Positions 1 through 12,300 of a stretch of DNA of 64,000 nucleotides are shown here, piece after piece. A program made the position numbers and the translations under genes. Origin of the DNA: Aplidium turbinatum (lineage: Eukaryota > Chordata > Ascidiacea > Aplousobranchia > Polyclinidae). How positions within the stretch are numbered: position 1 is the first letter of the stretch; each line of letters begins with the position of its first letter. The stretch is from positions 38,176,477 to 38,240,476 of the forward strand of contig OU964918.1 of the NCBI GenBank assembly GCA_918807975.1, read 5' to 3'. The notes below the pieces were generated by a model. The model saw nothing but the letters and a program-made list of their open reading frames with translations, was not told the DNA's origin and did not search any database.

Positions 1-861
1 GTCTTTTCAAGGAACTGTGCAAGAAGATGGAAGAAAGATACGAAGCTGTACCACACAGATCGCCTTACCGATTACTGTAGGCTACCACAAGTACGATGGC
101 TGTCTCATGGCAAAGTGATAACCTGTCTGAGTGTCTGGTCGAACCTCATGAGGCTGCCCATGTTTTTCGGTAAAAAAGAAGTCCGACTTGGCTGAATACT
201 TCTCTAACCAACAATGGATTTCCCAGCTGTGCTATCTGGCTGATATCATTGGTGAATTGAACAAAGGCAATCTTTTAATTCAAGGCAAGAATGTAGCTAA
301 TTGTGATCGACACCAAAGTAACCGTAGCAGCATTTATCTCAAAGGTTAAATTGTGGAACAAGCGAGTTGGAAGAGGTACAGTTTCACACACTTGATTTGA
401 CAGCGGCGTTGAAGGAGGACATAGCTGACCACTTAGGCCAGATAGCCAAGAAGATGGATAACTACTTTCCGAATTTGGACACGGCTAGTCTCCAATGGTG
501 CACTGAGCCTTTCACATGTGATGACAGCCAGGTGGATGATGACGACTTTCCGACTAAAGAAGAATTTATCACTTTCCGAATGAACGAGGAGTTGAAACTT
601 GATTGCAAGGGGGAAAGGTTGGAACCCTTCTGGTTTAGCAGACTCCAGGACGCACCAACATTAGCGACACAGGCATTAAATATTCTGACATCTTTTTCAA
701 CAACGTATGGTTATGAACAAAGATTTTCAACTGTCTTAGGAATGAAGACAAAGAAGCGCAATCGCCTGGATATCGAAAGCGACGCAAGAATCGCCCTCGG
801 TACCACAAAGCCCAGGATCACAAAGCTGGCGGCTGAAGTCCAGGCCCAACCTTCCCATTGA
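1..861 (+). pseudogene. hAT transposase pseudogene, C-terminal part
   Basis: Plus-strand translation matches the C-terminal half of ZBED5/SCAND3-like hAT transposases. Positions 1-360 drift between frames and contain stops. From about 364 one frame stays open to the TGA at 859-861. It ends with the hAT dimerisation (hATC) signature: LTSFSTTYGYEQRFST followed by MKTKKRNRL, then a short basic tail. No ATG begins this open part, so it is a relic of a longer ORF rather than a gene. It resembles the intact protein at 19253-21091 but is clearly a different subfamily. Confidence 0.8.
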
Positions 862-1057
862 ATGTTTACCACACATTTTTATCTTGTATTCAGTATTGTA
901 TTGCATTTTGATTGTCATAGTTAGCCCTTTGAAACACATAGCAAATCCCTGATAACAATAAACACTTTTGTTTTTGAAAATTGATCGTGGAGGTAATTGG
1001 CTCACTTTAGGGTGGAGATTAGGGTAACAGCCAAAAAAAGGTTGGGAACCACTACTG
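1..1057 (+). mobile_element. hAT element (ZBED5/SCAND3 type), 3' half
   Basis: The window opens inside a decayed hAT element. Its right terminal repeat is recognisable at 1041-1057 (GTTGGGAACCACTACTG), the reverse complement of the CAGT..GGTTCCCAAC ends common in this hAT group. The left end lies outside the window, so the 8-bp target duplication cannot be checked. The stretch 862-1040 is AT-rich 3' untranslated sequence with an AATAAA at about 957. Confidence 0.75.
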
Positions 1058-1402
1058 TAAAGACATAGAACGGAGATAACGTAACGCTAGAATAGACTAG
1101 AAACTCACTCAACCATGTCTCTTGCTACGTCGTGGAAACATGAGAATGCGCTGTAAAATTTGTAAACTACAAATAAACTGTCAGTAGACTGCAAGCGAAA
1201 CTCACTTTAGTAAGAAATTTCCGATGTAAAAAAGTCGCAATCTTGTTATATTGTCGCCAATCTAAATTTAAAAGTAGCCCAAAAAGTCGGAAGTCGCCAA
1301 GCTCAATTTTTGTCGCAAATCACATATGGAAAGTAGCCCAATTTGCGATAAGTAGCCCAATCTGGCAACACAGCTACCCAGTAAAATCTATTTTATTTTT
1401 GT

Positions 1403-1796
1403 TGGTAGCCACTTTAACTAAGTCGAAATTCTGCCACTGAAATTGACTAGAATGAAACCGCCAACCAATCATAAGCTACGGTTTAGTGACGTAAAAAATG
1501 GCGAAAAGAAGATCATAGAAAGCAAATTAAGTGATGAATTTTTTGTCAGCTGGTTGGCTTAGGGGTTAGGGCTAGAAAGTAGTCATTTCATTGACGCGTG
1601 TTCGATTCTCACCACTGCTATTGCTCTTTTTCTTCTGTAATTACCAAATAAAGTTCAAAACAAGCATTAACTCTCTGGATGAGTGCTAGAAGGGTCACAA
1701 TTGCACGGTAGCCTCTTATAACACGTTCTGATTGGTTGGCGGTTGCATTGTAGTCAATTTCAGTGGCAGAATTTCGACTTGTTAAAGTGGCTACCA
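1403..1796. repeat. fold-back repeat with 66-bp arms around a tRNA-like core
   Basis: Positions 1403-1469 are the reverse complement of 1731-1796 with only a few mismatches; both arms contain the sequence CGAAATTCTGCCACTGAAAT. The 260-bp loop contains the tRNA-like block described separately. Upstream, 1237-1400 repeats short GTAGCCCAA and GTCGCCAA words without clear periodicity. It could be a MITE that captured a tRNA-derived SINE, or two SINE copies in opposite orientation. Confidence 0.6.
1545..1617 (+). repeat. tRNA-like block (SINE head or tRNA pseudogene)
   Basis: TGGCTTAGGGGTT at 1554 fits a Pol III A box and GTTCGATTCTC at 1600-1610 fits a B box, at tRNA spacing. The acceptor and anticodon stems pair poorly, so this is more likely a SINE promoter or a decayed tRNA than a working tRNA gene. 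Confidence 0.4.
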
Positions 1797-2179
1797 TTTT
1801 TGTTAGGTGCTTGGAAGGTTGCCAGATTCTAAAACCCTAAATATGCCAAATTTTTCTGAAAAATATGCCTAATTAGAAACGCAAGAATTCAAGGTCAAAA
1901 TTAGATAAATTAAAAATAATTGAAAATTCAAATAAAACATTTACAACTATCAAGAATGCAACAACTAGCAAGAATTCAAGGTCAAAATTAGATAAAAAAA
2001 AATGAAAATTCAAACGAAATATTTACAGCTATTGTATCAAAAAATTGTGTAAACTGCGCCAACTACAAATAATCAACTTCAAAAAGAACACAAATTTATT
2101 CACGTAGTGTGTGATACATTTCAGAATTAAATTTCCTCAACATTTCTTTTGTTACAAAAAAGTCTTTGCAGCAGGTATC

Positions 2180-3405
2180 ATTGGCCATCAAAGTCGTTCG
2201 CACTCTTGTTATGGCAAGCATTTTTTATGTCGAGGGTCTTATTTTAGGAGTCAAGAACTAAGACAGTTTTTGTTGGAAAGAGGAGTAGCCACAAGCGGAA
2301 CCATGCCGTTCAATCCTGCTGAAAACGGACAAGTGGAGAGATGCAATGGCGTTATTTGGAAAGGTATTCAACTAGCCATAAAAGTCGAAACGCTTACCTA
2401 CTGAGCAGTGCCGGTCTTTGGGGTGTGCAAACCGTGCGATCGCACAGGGCCCGCAAATTAGGGGGCCCGCAATTTACTCAGAAAATGCAATAACTTTTGT
2501 TGAACATCCTCTCAGAATGCACCAAATTCAAAGCAATTTTTCAAGATTTTCTTAGAGAGCCCCCCAGACCCCCGCCGCTAGGTATCGCCTTCGGCGAACA
2601 CGCCGTCAGGCTTCGCCCACCGGCCGTCAAACTTAAACCCTTCCTCCCCTTTCAAAATGCCTACCTACACTATTGAATTGGATCATTGTCATTGGGGCCC
2701 GCAAATCATATTCCGCACAGGGCCCGAAATACTCTAAGACCGGCACTGTAGCCTACTGAGTGCTGGCAGGATGCTGCCTACTGCCTGATGTCCTACATTC
2801 GATGAGATCGCTCTTATGCACAGCTACTAACGTCACTCCACATGAGAGATTTTTTAACTTTGTTTGCAGTTCTTTAAGTAGATATTCAATGCCTACATGG
2901 TTGTCGACTCCCGGACCGGTGCTTCTTAAACGCTATGTAGCCTATGAAAGTCTAAAAACGACCCGTTAGTTGATGAAGTACAACTCATAAAAGCTAATTC
3001 ACATTACTTCCATATGGAGGATCTTCCGAAAAACTGGAGATCATACCCAATTGTGACAAAGTGTGTGCTCCAGATGATGAAGATAACCATGAAGAAAATA
3101 CTACCAGTAGGCTAGTAGTAAAGTCGCCGAACAAACTGACTTCACCGAAACTCCTCCAGGAGCATCGGAATTGAATAATAGGCAACACCGATTTTGTCTG
3201 AAGAAGCTGTCGCTCTAATTACTGATAGGCTACATAGCCAGAAACTGTTGCGGACGATCTAACAAAAGGACGAAGTGTTGTCGTACCAGAAACATTACGT
3301 CGATGTCGATCTACTCGTAAACGATACGATCGTTCAATGTATCTAGTTATTGTCAAGTTTTTGTTAGTATGTAGGCTATCGCTTTCATTTTAAAGTTTGG
3401 GAGAA
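2180..3405 (+). mobile_element. Gypsy-type LTR retrotransposon fossil, integrase end of pol
   Basis: Plus-strand reading gives pieces of a retroviral-type integrase core, including FNPAENGQVERCNG near 2310-2350, and a downstream region of the kind seen in Gypsy elements (PGPVLLKR near 2910). A purine-rich tract at 3392-3405 followed by TGTTG suggests the polypurine tract and the start of the 3' LTR. The element is an old, broken fossil lacking its 5' part in this window, and it was hit by a MITE at 2406-2751. Confidence 0.7.
2406..2751. mobile_element. MITE with CAGTGCCGGTCTT ends (hAT-like)
   Basis: The left end CAGTGCCGGTCTT and right end AAGACCGGCACTG form inverted repeats. The flanks repeat CCTACTGAG (2397-2405 and 2752-2760), a likely target duplication. 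The GC-rich interior contains GGGCCCGC words and a segment near 2510-2640 that is also found in the MITE at 54951-55679, so the two MITEs share internal sequence. Confidence 0.7.
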
Positions 3406-3700
3406 TGTTGTAAACCTCTTGATTGGTTGTGCTTAATTAATCTTGCGTGCTCTGTCGACGTGTTGGCTTCTGGCGTGATTTGCAAGAAGCTCTTGTTCGC
3501 ATTTCTCTTTGTCCACCTTTCAGTTGTGAGGGTCGTAAAAGTTTAGGTGCTTACTTTATGTTTAGCTATGATTTATAAAGCCTTTGTTATGGTAATTTAA
3601 TTAGGCCTACCTAAGTAAATAAATATGTCACCGGTGTTACTTTCATACCCAGTCTCTCCTACTACTTATTAACTGTACTCAAGTCGGCCTATAAACTGTT
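3406..3700 (+). repeat. probable 3' LTR of the Gypsy fossil (right edge uncertain)
   Basis: The sequence begins TGTTGTAAAC directly after a purine-rich tract. No second LTR copy is present in the window, so the right border cannot be fixed. 3700 is only a guess based on where the sequence character changes. Confidence 0.35.
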
Positions 3701-5800
3701 AAAAGTAGCCTACCGTATGAAGCTTTAAACTATGACTAGGCCTACTTTTAGTGTTTTTGCTTCGTCCTTTATGCTAGCAGTTAACAGTTGTTTTTGCATC
3801 CGTAGGTGTTTCGTTTCTCTTATACTACTTTTGTAGAGCATGATATTTGAATAAAACCACCGGAATTCACTTGACTGTCGTAGCAGTGAACAACTTTTTG
3901 TTTTTACGGAACTTAAGCCTATCTTGTTTTCAACGTAATGCTGATGCTTTACATTTGTCACATTAAAAACACGGAAAACAGCTGACTCGAAGACTAATAA
4001 TATCTGGTCACAGCGGTAAACCATAATCTCTTCGTGGGAAAATTTTAACATAAAGTTCCCGAATCCGTTCGTCTGTATATAATGACCGAAGAAACACACA
4101 CTTGAACTTCTTTTCAAACAGTGTATTTCTGTAAAAGTAGCCCGCGGCTATCGAAATGGGGTTGCAATGCCTACACCTCTAAAACTGTCACTACGATACA
4201 GATTACTTGGATAAAAGACGGAGAATTTGTCCAGCTAGCAAGCACCAAATAAACCAGTTAAATGTGCGACCGACTTCCAACAAACAACTTCGAGAATGAA
4301 TCAGAAAAATTTGTGATAACTCAAAGGCACAATGTTTAAACCGGTTTCAACAGGTTTGACACGAGTCTTACGGACGATGGTGCAATTTTGGCTCATGTTT
4401 TAGGAATTTCCATGACGTAATATTCAGTAGACCCGAACGGTTTCTACATGACGTTTGACCAGGCGAACAACCGTCTGGAACAATATCTTACGCTGCTTCC
4501 AGTCTGTTGCTGAATATATTTGTAGCGTATAGGTAGGCTATAGCCTATTATTTTTCGCAACAGACAAAATAAAAGGTTTCTCTCTCTCTTTCTGCAAACA
4601 GCCCCATTTCAATGGCGGAAGGTGTATCTATCTGAGGAAACCCAATCGCGCTGTCACTCACCAGTCGTGATCGAAACTTGCTTTAATGTATAATACGCGG
4701 GTAAGTAGAAAAAGCATTGTCTGTAAATCATGAAGGGCATTTATGAGGATATTTAGCCTACAGCACTTGTAAAGGATGGCACTGGCATAATTCAACAACC
4801 TTTATATTCATAACATTGTCGATGAAGGGGGCCCGAAAATAAATTGGTACCGGGTCCGAGAAATCCTGTCAACGGCCCTGATTCTAGGCAACTTGCAATG
4901 ACATTGATAACATGTTTATCATAATTTCACAAACCTCAATTTTCGTGAATCGTGTGAAGAAACTTTGTTGCAAAATCATCCCAATTTTTTTTTTTAAATG
5001 AATCCTTTAAATAAAAAAATTAGTAATTTAAAGTCAACACAAGGTTTCGCTCAGTAAAATTGTTTTTTTTTTTAGTTAATGCTATTGAAAGCGCTCACAC
5101 AAACCAAGGTTAGCGAATGGTGTTGGTAAAATGTAACGTTTTTGCTGGGATAATAAAACAAAAATAAAGCAAAATGTTACCACAGTGTGCAGATGCCTTC
5201 CCTTCACCAAGTGATTGTTACGTACAAACTAAGTCGCAATAACAAATAAAAATATTCATGATTAAAAGAAGCTGGCAAAGGGTAAGAATCAATTACAAAT
5301 GCTAAATACACCACAAAATATCTAGTTACCGTAGTAGTATCCTTCGTTAATTGCGCATAGTGTCTTGAAGTACAACTATTACAGGAAGGATACATCGGAT
5401 ACACTGAAAAAACACGGATAGTCAACATGACTCATACAATATTGTATAACATGGTCATTCATATTGGTCATACGGGATAGAAACTGCTTGTAGTCTTCAT
5501 CTCGTGCACAATAATGCTTACGCAGTAAACACAACCGGAATAGTAACAACATGTCACTTCAACGTCAACCTATATTTTCACAGAACTCCGTTCTTGATGC
5601 AATTTTCTTTAAATTGGGGGATTTTTTCTTGGATAAAAGCCCTGAAAATAGTATTAAGATGTAGTACTTGTGAAAAGTAAAACTGTATTTGAAACATCGA
5701 CTAAACACCACGTGAGATCCTACAATAAAATTGACAAAGTTTTGATAAGAAGTTTTTCCACCAGATGGGCAAGATTTCCAGGACTATCCATATTGTTGTG
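3701..5800. other. 2.1 kb without a recognised gene
   Basis: AT-rich sequence. I recognise only decayed repeat scraps, for example a GGGCCCG fragment at about 4828 resembling the MITE at 2406. A 130-codon minus-strand ORF at 3725-4117 resembles nothing I know. The missing last exon and 3' UTR of BABAM2 might lie here, but I found no convincing match to the conserved C-terminus. Confidence 0.4.
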
Positions 5801-5802
5801 GT

Positions 5803-5990
5803 CATAGGCGCCGGGTTTTGAAAATTGTCGGGGGGGGGGGCAAACTTTTGCTTACATTCAAAATGCTGATATTTTTTTGTCAGCATTGATGTTTGTTTGC
5901 GTCTATCTGCCATTGTATATCGCCAAGCTTTATAATGTAGGCTCAGGCCTCGAAATTCACGGCGGACATCGGACATGTCCGCCATCACAG
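5803..5990 (-). repeat. fragment of the CATAGGCGC element family
   Basis: CATAGGCGCCGGGTTTT at 5803, the G-run and the segment to about 5990 are the reverse complement of sequence at 24165-24254 joined to 18600-18675, i.e. the two flanks of the nest at 16946-24254. This copy therefore shows the uninterrupted arrangement. A GGCGGACAT palindrome-rich end (CAGGCCTCGAAATTC) starts at 5943. Confidence 0.65.
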
Positions 5991-6396
5991 CATATGATGG
6001 CGGACAATTACAGTAGGGGAGAGGGGTAATCAGCTTTCTTTCTCATCTTTTTTTTTCAAATCCAACTTTAGTCCTGGTTTTAGGATTCAACAGTATATTC
6101 TAAGACCTCTGGTAAAAGAAAATTCCCACTGCGGCATTCGTGTCTTGCGGACTAGAGAAGGGTCATTCGCATCGCAGCATAAAGTCGTGTATATGTTTAT
6201 AGATCAAACATTTTTATCTTTCATTCTTGGCGCCTTTGATTTGCAAGACGTAAAAGAAAGTCAGGAAATTATTTTACAACAATATTGTGAGAATATCATT
6301 TTTTCGTGCGACAGTAACAGTAACTTTGCCAAAGTGAAAGCTATTAACCAAGAACGTTAGTAAAAACAGCAAGACTTCTACCTTTTCATAACTTAC

Positions 6397-9300
6397 TTTG
6401 CGCGCTTTGCCATTTCTGTCCCGTTCCACCTAGGACTGTACGGGTAACTAGTGCACACAATTTGATGTAACTGGTTTCTTTTGTTCAAGTGGTAAGCAGA
6501 TTGAAAAGTTATAACTGGAAGTTCATTTGGAAAGAACTTGGATAGATTCACTGAAAATATTGTCGTACAAAATAAGTGTGACCCTGCGCTATCAAAACGT
6601 ACATATAGCAGAAATAAGCTGCAGCAGTTGCAAACAGGTTGCAAACAGTGGCATACGCAGAACTTTTTTATGGGGATTTGTCTGATGAATTTTTTTTATT
6701 GAAAAAAAAAAACATCAGACTACGTTAGACTATGGTAAGTTATTTTTACTCTACGGCAAAAGTATGACAGTTAGTAAAATGTAAGCCTGCCATTGCACCA
6801 ATGATAAGTGCAACAAGATTGTCGAGCAAAATTCACCAACATTACTTTTTTTGGAAAAAAATTGTAAATTTCTTGGTTAAGAGGGCAATGCGATTAAAGT
6901 TATAGATGCAATCTACGGTTTACAAATATTCCACACGGTATTCGCTCAGTCTTTTCTGTGGAGTGCGTAGAGTGCTTAAAATTGCATCGCGTATCAAAAC
7001 GGTATTTGAAATACTCGTTGCGGTAATTTACTTTAACTCTACTACATAAAAAAGTAGGTCGACGATGATACAAATTTTCACAAACCCTGCAAATATGTTC
7101 CAGCCTTATTAATAGAGCGCTATATAATTATGTCATGTCAACTGCAAACAAATCGTCAAACAGCAAGGGACAGAATTATATTGAACCGCACGGATCTGCA
7201 ATAGGCTTTATTGTTGAAAGCAATTTGTAATTGCTGTTGCTGAAAGATAATCAAGTCGCCATAAATCAGTAACGTTTAAAACGAATCTGGCAAACGAATT
7301 TCTGGACTAAAAAAGTTTAACTCGAAAGAAAGTATAGGCAAACAAATTCAGTAATTTTTTATTGCATTGTATTTTTTATGCTGTTCATTTACAGTACTCG
7401 TATAAAGACTAACTAGAGCAACTTACCGTGAATGAAAAAGTAAAATGTCTGAAAGCTGAACAGAAGGGTAATTTGTTGAAATTTTTCTGCATCGTATTCG
7501 ATGGTGTGTCTAAAATACAAAATTTCATTACATTCGCTGAGTGACAATGCGCGCAGCTAGCAGCGTTGCGTGTCGACAAACAGTGTTGAGGGTAGGCGCA
7601 AACCTCAGATTACAGCCCCGAATGTAGGTACAGCGTAATAAACAGCTGTTAAATTCACAATTTACCTTTCTACACTCTATAGGCCTACAATTCAGGTTAC
7701 CACTTGGTAAATAACAGATGATTCTGCTTTTACAATTGACTTGGCAAATTACAATGCAATGAATTTACCTCAAAGTAATCATAGTGCAAAATAAAAAGTT
7801 CTTTAAGTGGTGCTGAATGCGTTGTGGTCAGTTCTGTTAAAACACAGAATGCCGCTGCTCAAAATCACTATAAAAACTGACATCTGCAGTTTAGCGAAAA
7901 CTTTTCACGTAGTTCAAGATTATTTTCAACCGTCAATAAAATTTAGACAAAAACTAGTTTAAATCATATTTAATTATTTCTGGAGAAAAACAGCAGAGTT
8001 AAATCGCAACACAATTGACAGTTTCATTACCAACAACGTATCCAAATGTGCGACAATAAAGTAAAAGTGCGTAAAAAGAAGCATACTAACTCTGGGAAGA
8101 GACGAAGAAACGCCGCAACATATTCGCATCGTTTGCTACGACTCTCTGAGATGATTTTGATCGAGTCATTCAGGCGATCATTCGTCTTCACAACATATTC
8201 AAGCAATGATGTGTCAGGTGTGTAAAGAGGTGGCGCAAGAACTCTAAAAACAATTGAAAGATCATTGTTGTACTCTTTTAACTTTATGTAACGTCCGTTC
8301 AATGTGTTGGAGGTGTGTTCAATGTACTCAACATAATCTGCCTTGAAACCTGTCTACTAGTATTGCCTAGTTATGCGTATCTGGTACAGACGTCCGATCT
8401 GATTAGGAAACTTTATGTCACTGAAGAGTATATTTTAAGTAAATGGGCAAACGTAAGTTCTTACGTTATTTAACTTTAATGTTTCTTTTCTGTGGTCATT
8501 CCCCCAAACACGAATTTTTTTTCTGAAACACGAAATATTTTTCATCACCCACTCTTTAATTCTGAAGATATATTTTTTTGGTGGTAATCCACTTCTAGCT
8601 ACTTGCGTCTACCTTACAAAACAATTTATTTCAGGTGAAAATTCCATCAACTTCGGAAATACGGAAGAAAATCGTATCAAGAAAAAAATATCAATCCAAA
8701 CATTTTAAAGACTTGAGAACACAATAGCAGTGATGACATTACCCATCAATTGATTGATTGAATCTTTATCCTCGGACTGAGAAAGCTTCTAGCAGAGCTT
8801 AATCCTGGCAGTTTCGCATACTTGTAGGTAGAAGCTTTGAATCACTGACGCAGGCCCGGTCGCCGAGATTGACAGAGTGAAGTTTCCGATTGTTGAAGTC
8901 TTGTTGCAGGGAATTGCCAGGTGAAGGTAGTGTAAATTTACAGCTAAGCGATGAGCCTCTTGATGTGTCCGATTCCAGTGATAACGCGACAACCTCATCC
9001 TTCGATACAGCATCTGATGATTCCGATTCTGACAGCTGGTTCTATCAAACAGACTTTGTGTTGCTCGCAGTATCCCAATTGTGAAATTGAAATAAATATC
9101 GATATTGAAAAGATATCGTATCGAAAATTTGATATATCGCCCAACACTAATTTCCACGTGTTTGGGAGGTTCTTGCCTTGGAAGACGATCAAGGATGGAA
9201 GAGTTTCACCGGCAGCACTGCAAGAGGCTAACACTGTTGTGTCAGCACGACCTGGACCGGAGGAGACCTTGTCATATCCACAGCCTATATTAATATACTT

Positions 9301-12300
9301 GCATATATCAAACATGTACTATGTTCCTGTTCCTGACAAATAAACCATTGATTGATTAACATTTGTAAATTTGCCTCCGGCTCTGAACACCCCCACACTA
9401 GCCTGTATAATATACATGTTTAAATAAGTTTCTACATTCTCTAATGCATATATCTGAATTATATCTGCATCCTAGGCAAAGGCTAACTCTTCATTACACT
9501 TCCATACCTTTTCCATGACCAGATCAAAACGGATATAGACGCTCTTGCGCAATGGTAAAACTGCTCGAATGCGCGATAATTACTATCGCCATCTAGCGGT
9601 TGCTGTTTTGAACTTTTATTTGCCACATGGCGCTAGAGTATTATTTTCCGATTTCATTGATGTTTCAATGGCAATTCTAGGTTCACCAGAAAAGATTTAA
9701 CAGCAAAGTTAGTGCAGATGCTCAGAAAGTTTTCAATTTTATTAGGGGAAGGGTTTTGGTACTAGGTCAAACATTTGCTGATTGCTGAAATCTGAAAAGT
9801 GGTTTTGGTCTAATTTTTAGTGCAGAAATAGGGATAGCAATCTTCTTGCCTGTGCCATTTCAGTTTTTGAGTTTGAACAAATATTAGCCTGTTTATTTTG
9901 AAATTCGTGTTTGGGGTAATTTTACCAAAAATTCGTGTTTGGGGGAATCACTATATACGAAGAATACAACAATCAATTAAATATGTTTACAAAACAATCT
10001 CAAGATAGTTTCAATATAAAAAAGGAACCATATTCGCAGACTGTTTTGAGCATTACACTACTGTTTATGGATGGTTAAATTTTGGTGTCTGCTACTATTC
10101 GGTGAGTCCGATTCGGTGAGTTCCTAACCTCTAACCCTAACTCCTAACCTCTAACCCTAAAACGGCAATGATAATTAGGCTACGGTACCCGATAATTAAA
10201 AAAAAAATTGAAAAAATCACCGAATAGGGATTGGACTCACCGAAACGGGCCATTCCGTAAATTTTGATACAAACTTCCTGGACATGGACTTACTGCTCAA
10301 CATGGGAAGGTAAAAAGAGATTAGATGTGGTTTTCCCAATATCAATTTCGCGTTTGATCAGCAAAAGAGGAGTATGAATAACAACATCCAATGGTAAATC
10401 GCTTTCAACAATAGAAGAAATATCGGCAGGCAGTTGAACCAACACATTGACAACTCTTTGATTTCCGGTCTATGAAAAGAGATGAGAAGCGTAAAATAGA
10501 AACCACATTGAAATGTTGACAAACATAACTTCGTTTTTCTCTGCTCTTTTTGACGGTTCTTTATGTAACAGATAACATCATAAACATCACACGTTCGTTG
10601 CTGACAATTACTACAAACAAGAAGCATTTTAGCGGAAAAAATGAAAGCGATTCGTTCATATGATCAGCGATTCTGATGTATTATATATTGTTTGTCAGAA
10701 AGATTCGAGATTAACCCCTAGTTGCGAGAATGGAATAGTTTTTAATAGAGATGTACCGATACCAATATTGTGGCCGATACCGATCCCGATACCGATATCA
10801 CTTTTTTAGGCCGATACCGATACTGATACCGATATTTTGGCCGATACTTTGGTGTTACAAAAAGATGCAATTTTGGTATTTGCAAGGTATTATATCAAAT
10901 GCTAAGTTTTACCTTATTTGCATAAAACTATTAAAAAAAGCTTTCAATTGGTATAATTTATTAAAGATTCAAGAATCCAATCTCAACGCATTTTTGTGTC
11001 ATAATAGTAGGTTTTAGTAATGAAAGGCCACCATAATTGAGGACTAGGGTATAAGGGAAGAAACATTACATCATAATTGGGGTTTCTGAAAAATTAAATA
11101 AAGTGTTTGCGCAAACTCTCCACGGAATGGCCCGTTTCGGTGAGTCCGATTCGGTGAGTCCGATCTCTTAACGGGGCATTTTTTCAATTTTTTTTTTAAA
11201 TTATCTGGTACAATAGCCTAATTATCATTGCCGTTTTAGGGTTAGGGGTTAGGAGTTAAGGTTAGGGGTTAGAAATTAGGAACTCACCGAATCAGACTCA
11301 CCGAATCGAACTCACCGAATAGTAGCAGACCCAACTCTCCAAATTAATAGGCTATCATAATTGATAATAAGATGTAAAATGTAAACCAAGTGATTTGTGT
11401 AGTCGTACAAAAACTATTCGACAAGTAATATGCTGCGAAAGTAATAAGGCGTTTGCTGCAAATTTTCTGCAGAAGCAAAGATATAGATTTTTTAAAGTAA
11501 TAACTAACGTCACATTGATGAAGAAAAATAAAAACCTGTTCAAATTTTTGATACCTCACACTCCCATGACTTCATGCGCACACCTTTTGGCATTGTTTGC
11601 TTACAGTGATTCTTTCACTCAAACAAAACGTTTTGTTTCAGAAGTTTTGCGTTGTTCGATTCTTAAGTTGTGAAGGAGACTCAATTTCTCCAATATTTAT
11701 CATTTGTGTTTCTTTTTTACTCTCAACAGAGGATAAAACCAGGCCAAGACCACCCAGGCAGCAAAAATGCACAATCCCCCATCGCCCCCACCCTGCTAAA
11801 CGTCCAAAAAAACTATGCAACCCGGCTGCCCCAGCAAGCCGGCTCCACCAGTCCGCAACCCAACTTCCACCCCTCGCTGCAACATACCCACCAAGCCCAA
11901 ACAATTCCACGGCATAACTAGCAGGCCCAACACGAAAGCAATGGGACTACGAATCCTCACCAAACCAATCAAAACGGTCCTGCCGCGCCCAAGACGACAA
12001 CCCCACCGCGAAGAAAAGAGCGCCCCTCCCGGCCACCAGCACAAGGCCGAGCACCCACCAGCACAGCGAGCAGCTGGGACCCGCCAACCACAACGGTGCA
12101 GCTTCCACACTAGCCATTTCAATTCTTGTCGATGTCAATTCTTGCTGCGAAACGGCTGCCGAGAAACATATAGTTGATTGGATGGTCTAAATGGCTAGCA
12201 TGGAAGCCACACCGCTATGGCCAGCGAATTGCAACAGCCCGCCAAACCAGTGAGTGCCCAGCACCGCGCCGACAGCCGAGATGAACGCTCCCCCCACAAC

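Noticed and set aside
1866-1895. Minus-strand AYFSEKFGIF reading as the last BABAM2 exon
   Set aside because: The start resembles AYFKTF, but the acceptor is in the wrong phase and the sequence lies in a repeat-rich block beyond a Gypsy fossil.
3725-4117. 130-codon minus-strand ORF
   Set aside because: No recognisable motif, no splice or promoter support, and composition like surrounding noncoding DNA. Long chance ORFs are expected at this size of window.
6675-6720. CTGATGAATT at 6682 as another hammerhead
   Set aside because: There is no GAAA block or pairing flanks; it is a chance core word next to an A/T-rich palindrome.
11755-12177. Proline-rich ORFs on both strands in the GC-rich core
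   Set aside because: Several overlapping frames are open because of base composition. None resembles a known protein apart from the shared MASxEAxPLW start, which is reported as a finding.
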